NCBI GenBank assembly: GCA_035457705.1
Contig: DATIBD010000087.1
Coordinates: forward strand, 62,001 to 126,000
From: DASPGQ01 sp035457705
GTDB taxonomy: Bacteria; Acidobacteriota; Vicinamibacteria; Marinacidobacterales; SMYC01
DNA length: 64,000 bases
Reading direction: 5' to 3'
The notes beneath the pieces are model-generated. The model searched no databases. It saw nothing but the letters and a program-made list of their open reading frames with translations, and had not been told where the DNA came from. Position 1 is the first letter of the stretch; every line of letters begins with the position of its first letter. The translations under genes and the position numbers were made by a program. This document shows, in pieces, positions 46,652 to 55,305 of the stretch.

Positions 46652-47743
46652 ATGGCCGTTAAGCTCTCGCCCGACGCCACGCTGTTCAACACGACCATCT
46701 TTCTCGTCTCCTTCGGTCTGGTCATGATGTACAGCGCGTCGGCGGTGGTGGCCCACGACGCCCACCGGAGCTCGTATTTCTTTCTGGTGAAACAGGCGAT
46801 GTCGGCCTCGGTCGGTCTGCTGCTCCTGCTCGCTCTCACGCGTTTCGACTACCGCAGGCTCCGTCATCCCGCGTTCGTTTACGGGCTGCTCGCGGTCACC
46901 GTGGCGTTTCTCGTCGCCGTGCTCGTGGGCCCGCCGGTGAAAAACGCCCATCGCTGGATCCGCGTGGGGCTTCTCTCCTTTCAACCCTCGGAGCTCGCCA
47001 AGGTCGCTCTCGTCGTCACGCTCGCCTTTCAGCTCGAAAGGAGGCGAGAGCGGCTCGAGGACTTCTTCGCCGGATGGTTCCCCTCGCTTCTGACGATGGG
47101 CCTTCTCGCCTTCCTCGTGGTCATCGAGCCCGATTACGGAACGGCCTTCTGTCTCGTTCTCGTCGGCGCCTGTCTGCTATTCGTTTCCGGAGTGCCGCTG
47201 CGCCAGCTCGCGACGCTGTTTCTCGTTGCGGCCCCTATCGTGTTGTGGCTCGCCGTCAGCGAGGAATACCGCCGGGAGCGCCTTCTCATCTTTCTCGATC
47301 CGTTCCGCGATCCCCTGGGAAAGGGGTTCCAGATCATCCAGTCTCTGATCGCGTTCGGCTCGGGAGGCATCCTGGGTGCTGGCTTCATGCGTAGTCAGCA
47401 GAAGCTCTTCTATCTGCCGGAGCCCCATACCGACTTCGTTTTCGCTGTCATTGGCGAAGAGCTCGGACTCTTGGGATGCCTTGTCGTGCTCGCGGCTTTC
47501 GGGATCATTCTGTGGCGGGGCCTCGCCATCGCCCACCGCGCTCCGGACGGGTTCGGCTCGCTCCTCGCCTCGGGGCTCACCCTGCTTCTGGCCGGCCAGG
47601 CGCTCCTCAACATCGGAGTCGCCACCGGGCTTCTTCCCACCACGGGAATCCCACTCCCCTTCGTCTCGTCGGGAGGGACGTCGCTCGTGGTGAGCATGGG
47701 GGCGGTCGGTCTCGTATTATCGGTGTCTCAACATGCGAGGTGA
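46652..47743 (+). CDS. ftsW: Lipid II glycosyltransferase FtsW (SEDS family)
   Basis: FtsW polymerises glycan strands at the septum together with FtsI. The 363-residue protein has about ten membrane segments with SEDS signatures: GPPVKNAHRWIRVG, LSFQPSELAKVALV, VVIEPDYGTAFCLVL, FFYLPEPHTDFVFA region and the end LPTTGIPLPFVSSGGTSLVV. GGAGAGTGAGCC before the ATG is a good ribosome site. Confidence 0.95.
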   Translation: MAVKLSPDATLFNTTIFLVSFGLVMMYSASAVVAHDAHRSSYFFLVKQAMSASVGLLLLLALTRFDYRRLRHPAFVYGLLAVTVAFLVAVLVGPPVKNAHRWIRVGLLSFQPSELAKVALVVTLAFQLERRRERLEDFFAGWFPSLLTMGLLAFLVVIEPDYGTAFCLVLVGACLLFVSGVPLRQLATLFLVAAPIVLWLAVSEEYRRERLLIFLDPFRDPLGKGFQIIQSLIAFGSGGILGAGFMRSQQKLFYLPEPHTDFVFAVIGEELGLLGCLVVLAAFGIILWRGLAIAHRAPDGFGSLLASGLTLLLAGQALLNIGVATGLLPTTGIPLPFVSSGGTSLVVSMGAVGLVLSVSQHAR

Positions 47744-47746
47744 GGC

Positions 47747-48832
47747 TTGGGGCCGATCACGTTGCTCGTTGCCGCGGGAGGTACCGGCGGCCACCTCTAT
47801 CCCGCCGTGGCCGTGGCCGAGCGGTTTCGCGACACCGTGCCGGAAAGCCGCGTGGTCTTCGTGGGAACGGAGCGTGGACTCGAGTCCCGTATCGTCCCAG
47901 CCGCCGGCTTCCCCCTGGAGCTCATTCGCGCCGCTCCCCTTCGTGGCGGCTCGATGGGGAGGAAATTATCGGGTCTCTTCGGGCTCGCGACCGGCTGGCT
48001 CGACGCCCGGCGGCTCCTCGGCCGCATCGAGCCGAGGGTCGTCATGGGGCTCGGAGCCTACGTCTCGGGGACGGTGCTCCTCACCGCCGCTCTTCGCGGC
48101 ATCCCGACGCTCGTCCTCGAGCCCAATGCCGTGCCCGGGCTCGCGAATCGATGGCTCGCTCCGTTCGTCGACGAGGCGGCCTGCGCCTTTGCCGATACGA
48201 CCCGCTTTTTCGGAAAAAAGGGCGTGGTGACGGGAAATCCGGTGCGCGAGTCGATCGTGGGAGTTCCGCCTCTTTCCCCTCAGACATCGTCGACCATGAA
48301 GGTTCTCGTGTTCGGCGGAAGCCAGGGGTCGGTGTTCTTGAACCGCACGATGACCGAAGCCGTTGCCCGGCTCGCCGCGGGCATCGCCGTCACCCATCAG
48401 ACCGGAAGTGGGGATCTCGATGCGGTGAGGGAGGCCTATGCGGGCTCGAGCGTGCCCGCGACGGTGTTCCCGTACATCGACGACATGGCACGAGCTTACG
48501 CGGAGGCGGACCTCGTCGTGGCGCGCGCCGGGGCGACGACCTGTGCCGAGCTCGCGGCCGCGGGAAGAGGATCGCTCCTCGTGCCGCTGCCTCTCGCCGG
48601 CGGCCACCAGCAGGACAACGCCGAGATGATGACGAAGGCGGGCGCGGCGCGCACCGTCCGTCAAGCGGAGCTGACGGCGAACCGGCTCGCGAGCGAGCTC
48701 GCGAGCCTTCTCTCGTCGCCCGAAGAGCGAGAGAGCATGGCCGCTCGAGCCCGCTCGCTCGCTCGGCCGGACGCGGCCCGCAACGTGACCGAGCGGCTCA
48801 TCCGCCTCGCGCGCAACGAGGTGCCGGCGTGA
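47747..48832 (+). CDS. murG: Lipid II synthase MurG
   Basis: MurG transfers GlcNAc to lipid I. The 361 residues have the N-terminal GGTGGHLYPAVAVAERF, VFVGTERGLESRIVP and the C-terminal donor site RAGATTCAELAAAGRGSLLV followed by GGHQQDNAEMM. A TTG start after AGGTGAGG is used. Its stop overlaps the murC GTG as GTGA. Confidence 0.95.
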   Translation: MGPITLLVAAGGTGGHLYPAVAVAERFRDTVPESRVVFVGTERGLESRIVPAAGFPLELIRAAPLRGGSMGRKLSGLFGLATGWLDARRLLGRIEPRVVMGLGAYVSGTVLLTAALRGIPTLVLEPNAVPGLANRWLAPFVDEAACAFADTTRFFGKKGVVTGNPVRESIVGVPPLSPQTSSTMKVLVFGGSQGSVFLNRTMTEAVARLAAGIAVTHQTGSGDLDAVREAYAGSSVPATVFPYIDDMARAYAEADLVVARAGATTCAELAAAGRGSLLVPLPLAGGHQQDNAEMMTKAGAARTVRQAELTANRLASELASLLSSPEERESMAARARSLARPDAARNVTERLIRLARNEVPA

Positions 48833-50220
48833 CGGCAGCGCTCTTCTCCAAGCAGACGAAGGTCCATTTCGTCGGCATCGGTGGAATCGGGATGAGCGGC
48901 ATCGCCGAAGTTCTGGTGAACCTGGGCTACGCGGTGAGCGGCTCGGATCTAAAGTCCTCGGCATCGACCGAGCGGCTTCGCTCGCTCGGGGCCAAGGTGT
49001 ACGAGGGCCACGGTCCGGGAAGGGTGGATGGCGCCGACGTCGTCGTCGTTTCTTCGGCGGTCCGTCCCGAAAACCCCGAGGTCGAGGAGGCCCGGCGGCT
49101 CGCGATTCCGATCATCCCCCGCGCCGAGATGCTGGCCGAGCTCATGAGGCTGAAGTACGGGATCGCGGTCGCCGGTTCTCACGGCAAGACGACGACGACC
49201 TCGATGATCGCGGTCGTGCTCGACCGTGCCGGACTCGATCCCACCATGGTCATCGGCGGCCGCATCACCGCCTTCGGCACGAACGCGAGGCTCGGCGGTT
49301 CCGATCTCATGGTGGTAGAAGCCGACGAGTCCGACCGGAGCTTTCTCCGGCTGTCTCCCGTCGCCGCCGTGGTGACCGGCATCGACCGGGAGCACATGGA
49401 GGCCTATCGCGATGCGGCGGACCTGGAAGACGCGTTTCTCGATTTCGTGAACAAGGTGCCCTTCTATGGCGCCTCGGTCGTCTGTCTCGACGATGAGCGA
49501 GTCCAGGACATCCTTCCCCGGATCCGGCGGCGCTACGTGACCTACGGCTTCTCGGCTCAGGCGGACGTTTCCGCGGAAGACTTGAGGCTCGAAGGAGAGA
49601 GCTCGAGCTACCGACTGAAGCTCCAGGGATCCCCAGCGGGCGAGGTGCTGCTGCGCGTCCCCGGCCGGGTGAGTGTCGTCAATTCTCTCGCCGCGGTCGG
49701 GATCGGGCGGGTGCTCGGCCTCGAGCTGGACCAGATTCGATCGGGGCTCGAATCGTTCTCGGGAGTTGATCGGCGTTTCCAGGTCAAGGCCGATGCCGGA
49801 GGAATCCTCGTGGTGGACGATTACGGCCACCACCCGACCGAGATTCGCGCGGTCCTTCAGACCGCCAAGGAAAGCTTCGGCCGGCGGACGGTCGTCGTCT
49901 TTCAGCCGCATCGCTATTCGCGCGTCCGGGACCTTTTCGAGGAATTCTGTCGGGCGTTTCACCAGGCGGACCTGCTGTTCGTCACCGAGATCTACGCGGC
50001 CGGTGAGGAGCCGATCGAATCGGTCAGCGGGGAGCGATTGGCGCGGGGCATCGAGTCTCACGGCCACCGGAACGTCCGGTTCGTCGCCGATATCGACGAC
50101 GTGCCGAAAACCCTCGAGGAGGAGCTGCGAGAGGGCGACTTGGTGATGACTCTGGGGGCGGGCAGCGTGACGCTCCTTTCCGATCGGTTGGCGGAGGTCG
50201 TTCATGCGCGAGCAAGGTGA
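48829..50220 (+). CDS. murC: UDP-MurNAc:L-Ala ligase
   Basis: MurC joins L-alanine to UDP-MurNAc, the first stem-peptide step. The 463-residue protein starts with GTG overlapping the murG stop and has VHFVGIGGIGMSGIAEVL, the ATP loop AGSHGKTTTTSM, EADESDRSFL and DDYGHHPTEIRAVL with FQPHRYSR. The same frame stays open about 1.35 kb upstream inside murG, but that part has no Mur features. It overlaps murB by 17 bases. Confidence 0.96.
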   Translation: MTAALFSKQTKVHFVGIGGIGMSGIAEVLVNLGYAVSGSDLKSSASTERLRSLGAKVYEGHGPGRVDGADVVVVSSAVRPENPEVEEARRLAIPIIPRAEMLAELMRLKYGIAVAGSHGKTTTTSMIAVVLDRAGLDPTMVIGGRITAFGTNARLGGSDLMVVEADESDRSFLRLSPVAAVVTGIDREHMEAYRDAADLEDAFLDFVNKVPFYGASVVCLDDERVQDILPRIRRRYVTYGFSAQADVSAEDLRLEGESSSYRLKLQGSPAGEVLLRVPGRVSVVNSLAAVGIGRVLGLELDQIRSGLESFSGVDRRFQVKADAGGILVVDDYGHHPTEIRAVLQTAKESFGRRTVVVFQPHRYSRVRDLFEEFCRAFHQADLLFVTEIYAAGEEPIESVSGERLARGIESHGHRNVRFVADIDDVPKTLEEELREGDLVMTLGAGSVTLLSDRLAEVVHARAR

Positions 50221-51118
50221 AAGCGCTCGGCGCACCGCCCGGCGTCTCGCGACGGCCGGTATTCCCCACAAGGCGGAAGAGCCGCTCTCGCGCCATACGA
50301 CCATCGGTCTCGGCGGGCCCGCGGAGCTCTTCGTCGAGCCCCGCTTCGTCGAGGAGATCGCCACCGTTCTCGAGATCGCCGCCGCCGAGGGCATGCCTTT
50401 TCGCGTTCTCGGAGCCGGGAGCAATCTTCTCGTCGACGACGGCGGCGTTCGCGGGGTGGTTCTCCATACCGGAGCTCTCGACTTCGTCCGGTTTCTGGAA
50501 GCGGGCCGGGTCGAGGCGGGCGCGGGAGTCCATTTTCCGACGCTGGTTCGCAAGACGGCCGCATCGGGGCTTCGCGGGATCGAGGCGGGGGTGGGAATCC
50601 CCGGCTCTCTCGGCGGTGTGCTCACCATGAACGCGGGCGCCTACGATTTCTCCATCGGACGCCACGTCGAGCGGGTCTCGGCCGTGTCCCCTCACCGGGG
50701 GCCCATCGTGCTGGCGCGCGATCAGATCGACTTTCGGTACCGGGCCTCCTCCTTCGGTTCGGACCTCATCGTGGCCTCGGCTCTTCTGGCCCTCACGAAG
50801 GACGAGCCGGCCGCCATCAAGTTCGACCTCGATCGACACATGCGCTTTCGGAAGGAGACGCAGCCGGTGGGGGTCAAGAGCGCGGGTTGCATCTTCAAAA
50901 ACCCCGAGGGCGATTCCGCCGGACGGTTGATCGATTCGGTGGGGCTCAAGGGGTTCCGGGTCGGCGGAGCCCGCATCTCCGACGTGCACGCGAACTTCAT
51001 CGTCCACGACGGGAAGGCCTCGGCCGCCGACGTCTTGGGCCTCATCGACGCCGTTCGAGAGAAGGTCTTTCGTGATAGCCGGATCGCGCTCGAAGCGGAG
51101 GTGATGACATGGAGCTGA
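50204..51118 (+). CDS. murB: UDP-MurNAc dehydrogenase
   Basis: MurB reduces enolpyruvyl-UDP-GlcNAc with FAD and NADPH. The 304 residues show HTTIGLGGPAELFVEP, FRVLGAGSNLLVDDGG, GIEAGVGIPGSLGGVLTMNA, GAY and GCIFKNPEGDSAGRLID, with the catalytic Ser in the latter region, so it is the type II/IIb-like form. GGAGGT lies six bases before the ATG. Confidence 0.95.
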   Translation: MREQGESARRTARRLATAGIPHKAEEPLSRHTTIGLGGPAELFVEPRFVEEIATVLEIAAAEGMPFRVLGAGSNLLVDDGGVRGVVLHTGALDFVRFLEAGRVEAGAGVHFPTLVRKTAASGLRGIEAGVGIPGSLGGVLTMNAGAYDFSIGRHVERVSAVSPHRGPIVLARDQIDFRYRASSFGSDLIVASALLALTKDEPAAIKFDLDRHMRFRKETQPVGVKSAGCIFKNPEGDSAGRLIDSVGLKGFRVGGARISDVHANFIVHDGKASAADVLGLIDAVREKVFRDSRIALEAEVMTWS

Positions 51119-51936
51119 GAGCGGGCGCCCCCGACGAGCACTTCCTTCGCGGGCAGAGGCGGAGGACGAGACCGGCACGGAGGTTGGGACGCGCCGGCAC
51201 GCGTCGGGTAGCGCTCCTGCTTGGGATCGTGAGCCTGGTGGGCGCTTTCGTGTGGGCGGCGGCGGCGATGAGCCGCGCTCCCGAGCTTTCGGTGCATCGC
51301 ATCCGCGTCGAGGGGAACGAAAGGCTCTCCGACGGGGAGATCCTCGAGCTTCTGGAGCTCACGAGCCGCTCCAACATCCTGACGCTCGATCTCGAAGAGG
51401 TCCGGCAGAAGCTCCTTCGTTCTGCCTGGGTACGCGAGGTCGCGATCGAGCGGGTGCTCCCGGCGACGCTGACGCTTGCCATCGAAGAGCGCCGTCCGGT
51501 CGCCATCGCCGTTCTCGACGCCCTCTATCTCCTTGCCGCCGACGGGACGATCCTCGACGAGCTCTCCGCGGACTACGAGATCGAATCGCTGCTCTTGGTT
51601 CAGGGACTTGCTGAGGACGACGGAATCTCTCTCGAGCGGGCGGCGCTCGCGGGACGCATCGCGGCGGCCCTCGGAGAAGCTCCGCATCTGGCCGCCGCGG
51701 TATCGGAGATCGACGTTACCGGAGGTCAGGAATCGATCGCGCTTCGCCTCCGAGAACCGCCGGTTACGGTGCTGGCGTCCGAGGAGGATCTGGTCGATCG
51801 GCTGACCGAGACCTTTCCGCTACTGAATGGACTGACTGTAAGATTTCCGGCCCTGGAGGTCGTCGATCTGAGATTTCGGGACCGCGCCTACCTGAAGCTG
51901 GCCGAGCCCGAGGACACCGGAGGTGCGTCATTCTGA
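51109..51936 (+). CDS. ftsQ: Cell division protein FtsQ/DivIB
   Basis: FtsQ links FtsL/FtsB to the divisome. The 275-residue protein has a strongly basic cytoplasmic N-terminus (GQRRRTRPARRLGRAGTRR), one transmembrane helix (VALLLGIVSLVGAFVWAAAA), a POTRA domain (SVHRIRVEGNERLSDGEILE) and the beta domain. GGAGGTGA precedes the ATG. Its TGA overlaps the proposed CTG start of ftsA. Confidence 0.93.
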   Translation: MELRAGAPDEHFLRGQRRRTRPARRLGRAGTRRVALLLGIVSLVGAFVWAAAAMSRAPELSVHRIRVEGNERLSDGEILELLELTSRSNILTLDLEEVRQKLLRSAWVREVAIERVLPATLTLAIEERRPVAIAVLDALYLLAADGTILDELSADYEIESLLLVQGLAEDDGISLERAALAGRIAAALGEAPHLAAAVSEIDVTGGQESIALRLREPPVTVLASEEDLVDRLTETFPLLNGLTVRFPALEVVDLRFRDRAYLKLAEPEDTGGASF

Positions 51937-53207
51937 ACAAGAGAGACAGATACATCGTCGGCCTCGACATCGGCACGACGAAGGTCACGGCCATCGTCGC
52001 CGAGATCACCGAGGAGGGACGCGTCGACGTCATCGGCATCGGCTCCACGGAGTCGAAGGGGCTCCGCAAGGGCATGGTGATCAACCTCGGCCAGACGGTC
52101 GAGTCCATCAAACGCGTCGTGGAGGAAGCGGAGCTGATGGCGGGGGTGGAGGTCGAATCGGCGCACGTCGGTCTCGCCGGCAGCCATATCAAGGGATTCA
52201 ACAGCCGAGCCGTGGTCGCCATCACCAACAAGAGCCGTGAGATCACGCGCGAGGACGTCTTTCGCGCCATCGATGCCGCGAAGGCCATCTCCCTTCCCAA
52301 CGACCGTGAGATCGTGCACGTGATTCCTCAGGAGTTCGTCGTGGACGGCCACGACGGGATTCACGACCCGACGGGGATGACGGGCAATCGGCTCGAGGCG
52401 AACGTGCACATCATCACCGCGAGCACGACGGCGATGGCGAACGTCGTCACCTGTATCAACCGGGCGGGAATGGAAGTGACCGAGACCGTCCTCGAGCAGC
52501 TCGCCGCCGCCGAAGCCGTGCTGACGCCGGACGAGAAAGAGCTCGGTGTCGCCTTCGTCGACATCGGCGGCGGGACGACAGATCTCGCCATCTTCGACAA
52601 GGGCGCCATCTGGCACACCGCGGTGCTTCCCATCGGCGGCGACCACTTCACCAACGACGTGGCGGTGGGCCTGAGGACGCCCATCCAGGAAGCGGAGAAG
52701 ATCAAGAAAAAGTACGGCACCGCGCTTTCGACCATGGTCTCGGAGGAGGACACGATCGAAGTCCCGAGCGTGGGCGGGAGGAAGGCGCGCGTGCTGTCAC
52801 GCCAGCTTCTCGCCGACATCCTCCAGCCGAGGGCGGAGGAGATCTGCCATCTCATCTACGACGAGATCCGGCGCACCGGCTACGAGCGCGTGTTGAACTC
52901 GGGGGTCGTCTTCACCGGAGGAAGCGCTTCCCTCGAGGGTCTTCTCGAAGTGGCCGATCGGATCTTCGATATGCCGATTCGCTGCGGTACGCCCACGGGA
53001 GTCGGCGGTCTCGTCGACGTGATCGCGAACCCGTCCTACGGGACGGCGGTGGGGCTCGTGCTCTACGCCCATCGGATTCGTTCGAACAAGCTCGTCCCCG
53101 AAAGTGGCGCGCATTCGTGGTGGAGGGTCTGGGAGAGGGTCCGCAAGCTCGTGCACGTTTCGCAGATGCTTGCGTGTGTGAACAGTTTCATGAACCAGGG
53201 AGGATAG
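51933..53207 (+). CDS. ftsA: Cell division protein FtsA, proposed CTG start
   Basis: FtsA is the actin-like protein that tethers FtsZ to the membrane. The conserved N-terminus KRDRYIVGLDIGTTKVTAIV lies upstream of the first ATG/GTG/TTG in frame; starting at ATG 52074 would delete the phosphate-1 loop. The best start is CTG 51933, overlapping the ftsQ stop as CTGA and seven bases after GGAGGTG; ATT 51930 is the alternative. Also seen are VDIGGGTTDLAIF and VFTGGSASLEGLLE. The C-terminus (WWRVWERVRKLVHVS) can serve as the amphipathic membrane helix. About 424 residues. Confidence 0.92.
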   Translation: MNKRDRYIVGLDIGTTKVTAIVAEITEEGRVDVIGIGSTESKGLRKGMVINLGQTVESIKRVVEEAELMAGVEVESAHVGLAGSHIKGFNSRAVVAITNKSREITREDVFRAIDAAKAISLPNDREIVHVIPQEFVVDGHDGIHDPTGMTGNRLEANVHIITASTTAMANVVTCINRAGMEVTETVLEQLAAAEAVLTPDEKELGVAFVDIGGGTTDLAIFDKGAIWHTAVLPIGGDHFTNDVAVGLRTPIQEAEKIKKKYGTALSTMVSEEDTIEVPSVGGRKARVLSRQLLADILQPRAEEICHLIYDEIRRTGYERVLNSGVVFTGGSASLEGLLEVADRIFDMPIRCGTPTGVGGLVDVIANPSYGTAVGLVLYAHRIRSNKLVPESGAHSWWRVWERVRKLVHVSQMLACVNSFMNQGG

Positions 53208-53211
53208 GCGA

Positions 53212-54402
53212 ATGATACGATTCGAAGACGATCACCCCGCGGGGGATCCGGGTCGTTTGTCCATCGAGGAGCAGGTCGTCGGCGCGAGCATCAAGGTCGT
53301 CGGGGTCGGCGGCGGCGGGGGCAATGCCATCAATCGGATGATCGCGTCGAGCATCTCCGGGGTGGACTTTCTCGCGGCGAATACCGACCTTCAGGCGCTG
53401 CGGTCGAACCGGGCGAGGACGAAGATCCAACTCGGGGGAAAACTCACCAAGGGCCTCGGCTGCGGGGCGGATCCCGAGATCGGCCGCCAGGCGGCTCTCG
53501 AAGACACGGAACGCATCCTCGAGGCGATCGAGGGGGCGGACATGATCTTCGTGACCGCGGGTCTCGGCGGCGGGACGGGCACGGGGGGTGCGCCCATCGT
53601 GGCCTCGCTCGCTTCCGAGCTCGGGGTTCTGACCGTCGCGGTGGTGACCAAGCCCTTCACGTTCGAGGGACGCCGGCGGCAGATGCAGGCCGAGGACGGA
53701 ATCCGTGAGCTCAGAGAGCAGGTCGATACGCTCATCTCCATTCCCAACGATCGGCTTCTCCAGACCGTCGAGCGCACCACACCCATCTCCGAAGCGTTCT
53801 CCATCGCCGACGACGTTCTGCGCCAGGCGGTTCAGGGGATCTCGGATCTCATCACCGTGCCGGGGCTCATCAATTTGGATTTCAATGACGTGCGCACGGT
53901 GATGCGAGGGATGGGCGATGCGGTCATGGGGACGGGAATCGCCGAGGGCGAGAACCGCGCCGACGAGGCGGCTAAAAAGGCAATCAGCAGCCCGCTCCTC
54001 GAGGACTCATCGGTCAAAGGAGCGAAGGGGGTCATCATCAACATCACCGGCGGGGACGATCTCAGCCTCACCGAGGTGAGCGAGGCCTCGTCCATCATCC
54101 ACGAGGAGGCGGACCCCGACGCGAACATCATCTTCGGCGCGGTCATCGATCCGCGGATGACGGGGAAGATGAAGGTGACGGTGATTGCCACGGGCTTCCA
54201 GCGCGAGGCGGCGCGGCGCACCCCGAACACGCCGGTCGACATCGCGAACTACAAACAGCCGGCGGAAATGGCGGTAGGCTCGGAAGGCTTCTATCGCAAG
54301 GGCGCCGACAACCTCACCGTGGACATGGACTTCGGCTCGATGGAGGGCCCCGCCGGCGAAGATTTGGACATGCCGACGTTTCTGAGGAGGCAGAAGAGCT
54401 GA
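53212..54402 (+). CDS. ftsZ: Cell division GTPase FtsZ
   Basis: FtsZ polymerises into the division ring. The 396 residues have IKVVGVGGGGGNAINRMI, NTDLQAL, the tubulin signature GLGGGTGTGGAPI, and SIPNDRLL. The short linker leads to the conserved C-terminal peptide DLDMPTFLRRQ that binds FtsA. GGGAGGA precedes the ATG. A copy of the codons just upstream of this peptide (54301-54341) is found again at 55410-55450. Confidence 0.97.
   Translation: MIRFEDDHPAGDPGRLSIEEQVVGASIKVVGVGGGGGNAINRMIASSISGVDFLAANTDLQALRSNRARTKIQLGGKLTKGLGCGADPEIGRQAALEDTERILEAIEGADMIFVTAGLGGGTGTGGAPIVASLASELGVLTVAVVTKPFTFEGRRRQMQAEDGIRELREQVDTLISIPNDRLLQTVERTTPISEAFSIADDVLRQAVQGISDLITVPGLINLDFNDVRTVMRGMGDAVMGTGIAEGENRADEAAKKAISSPLLEDSSVKGAKGVIINITGGDDLSLTEVSEASSIIHEEADPDANIIFGAVIDPRMTGKMKVTVIATGFQREAARRTPNTPVDIANYKQPAEMAVGSEGFYRKGADNLTVDMDFGSMEGPAGEDLDMPTFLRRQKS
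54301..54341 (+). repeat. ftsZ 3' segment, copy 1 of a 41-bp imperfect direct repeat
   Basis: This in-gene segment encodes GADNLTVDMDFGSM of FtsZ. It matches 55410-55450 at 36 of 41 positions, with the first 23 bases identical. Confidence 0.85.
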
Positions 54403-54421
54403 GGCGAGTTTCCGAATCGGA

Positions 54422-54477
54422 AGGGGTCAACGCAAAGGCGCGAAGGGAGAGAGACGCAAAGGATCAGGGGTCAACGC
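54422..54477 (+). repeat. Pair of AGGGGTCAACGC repeats after ftsZ
   Basis: AGGGGTCAACGC occurs at 54422-54433 and 54466-54477, with ACGCAAAGG also twice in between. They lie in the 253-bp gap between ftsZ and vapB, which holds no gene. Their meaning is unknown; together they look like debris at an insertion boundary. Confidence 0.5.
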
Positions 54478-54614
54478 GTAAGGTCAAACGGTTTTGCCTA
54501 ACGCAGTCGTCACCCATCGTTGCCGAAAGGACACGCTCGGGCGCGACGTCGCCATCAATGAACTGTGCAAATTTCGGCGAAACCTCGCGCGCGCGAGCTC
54601 TGGCCAACCTGATA

Positions 54615-54647
54615 CACGTAACCTGCGTTACACTTAATTAATACGTG
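54615..54647 (+). promoter_or_regulatory. Putative VapBC operator-promoter
   Basis: CACGTA (54615-54620) and TACGTG (54642-54647) form the arms of an inverted repeat. Inside it are GTAAC-CTGC-GTTAC (54618-54631) and the palindrome TTAATTAA (54634-54641). Nested palindromes just before an antitoxin start are typical of autoregulated VapBC promoters. GGAG at 54647-54650 is the vapB ribosome site. Confidence 0.5.
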
Positions 54648-54655
54648 GAGAATCG

Positions 54656-54886
54656 ATGAAGAATTTGACGTTGGCAATCGATGAGGACATCCTCCGGGCG
54701 GCCAGGAAGCTCGCGTTGGAACGAAACACGACCGTCAACCAGCTGGTCCGGGACTATCTGGCAAGCCTCGCGAACCAAAACGATCAACGCCGGGCGGCGC
54801 GTGAACGCATTCTCCGCATCATAAAGGACAAACGGGTTGACGTTGGCGATGTGACGTGGGGTCGCGAGGAGCTGTATGAGCGATGA
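54656..54886 (+). CDS. vapB: VapB-type ribbon-helix-helix antitoxin
   Basis: The 76-residue protein starts with a beta strand and two helices, KNLTLAIDEDILRAARKLA then ERNTTVNQLVRDYLASLA, the RHH DNA-binding fold. A basic C-terminal region (DVGDVTWGREELYER) would wrap the toxin. It overlaps vapC by 11 bases. The flanking region is less GC-rich than the dcw cluster, consistent with acquisition. Confidence 0.88.
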   Translation: MKNLTLAIDEDILRAARKLALERNTTVNQLVRDYLASLANQNDQRRAARERILRIIKDKRVDVGDVTWGREELYER

Positions 54887-55305
54887 CCTCGTCTTCGTGG
54901 ATACGAACATCCTCGTCTATGCGTTCGACCGATCCAACCAGTCACGGGAGGAGCTCGCCGAGAAGGCCATCGCCGAGTTGCTGCTTCAAGATCGCCTTCG
55001 ACTGAGTACCCAAGTCCTGCAGGAGTTCTACGTCACGATGACACGCAAGGTGCGAGAGCCATGGAGTGCGGACGAAGCCCTGAGTCTAGTGGACGATCTG
55101 AGCGCATGGCCCGTTTCCCTTATCGACGTGCCGATGATCCGGGAATCGGTGCTGCTCTCGAAGGAAGCGAAGCTTTCGTTCTGGGATGCGTTGATCGTGA
55201 CCGCCCGCGGTTCGGAGCGAGACGCCGGTCCTCTACTCGGAGGATCTCAATGACGGCCAGCGGATTCACGGTGTGCTGGTCGTCAACCCTCTCCGCGCCG
55301 CCTAG
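54876..55305 (+). pseudogene. vapC: VapC PIN-domain toxin with a one-base frameshift near its 3' end
   Basis: PIN-domain toxins are Mg-dependent RNases. The N-terminal part reads FVDTNILVYAFDRSN and continues to LSFWDALIVTA, giving three acidic site residues. There the frame reads on into RGSERDAGPLLGGSQ and stops at 55253. Dropping one C from CCC at 55204-55206 restores A-VRSETPVLYSEDLNDGQRI and ends LVVNPLRAA at 55305, the normal PIN C-terminus with its last acidic residues. So either the gene carries a 1-bp insertion or the assembly has an error. The intact protein would have about 142 residues. Confidence 0.85.

Noticed and set aside
47476..48828. An N-terminal extension of murC of about 450 codons
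   Set aside because: The frame is open through murG, but the translated part is a shadow; the GTG overlapping the murG stop is the start.
48949..50628. A 559-residue minus-strand frame
   Set aside because: It is antisense to murC and murB, which are certain.
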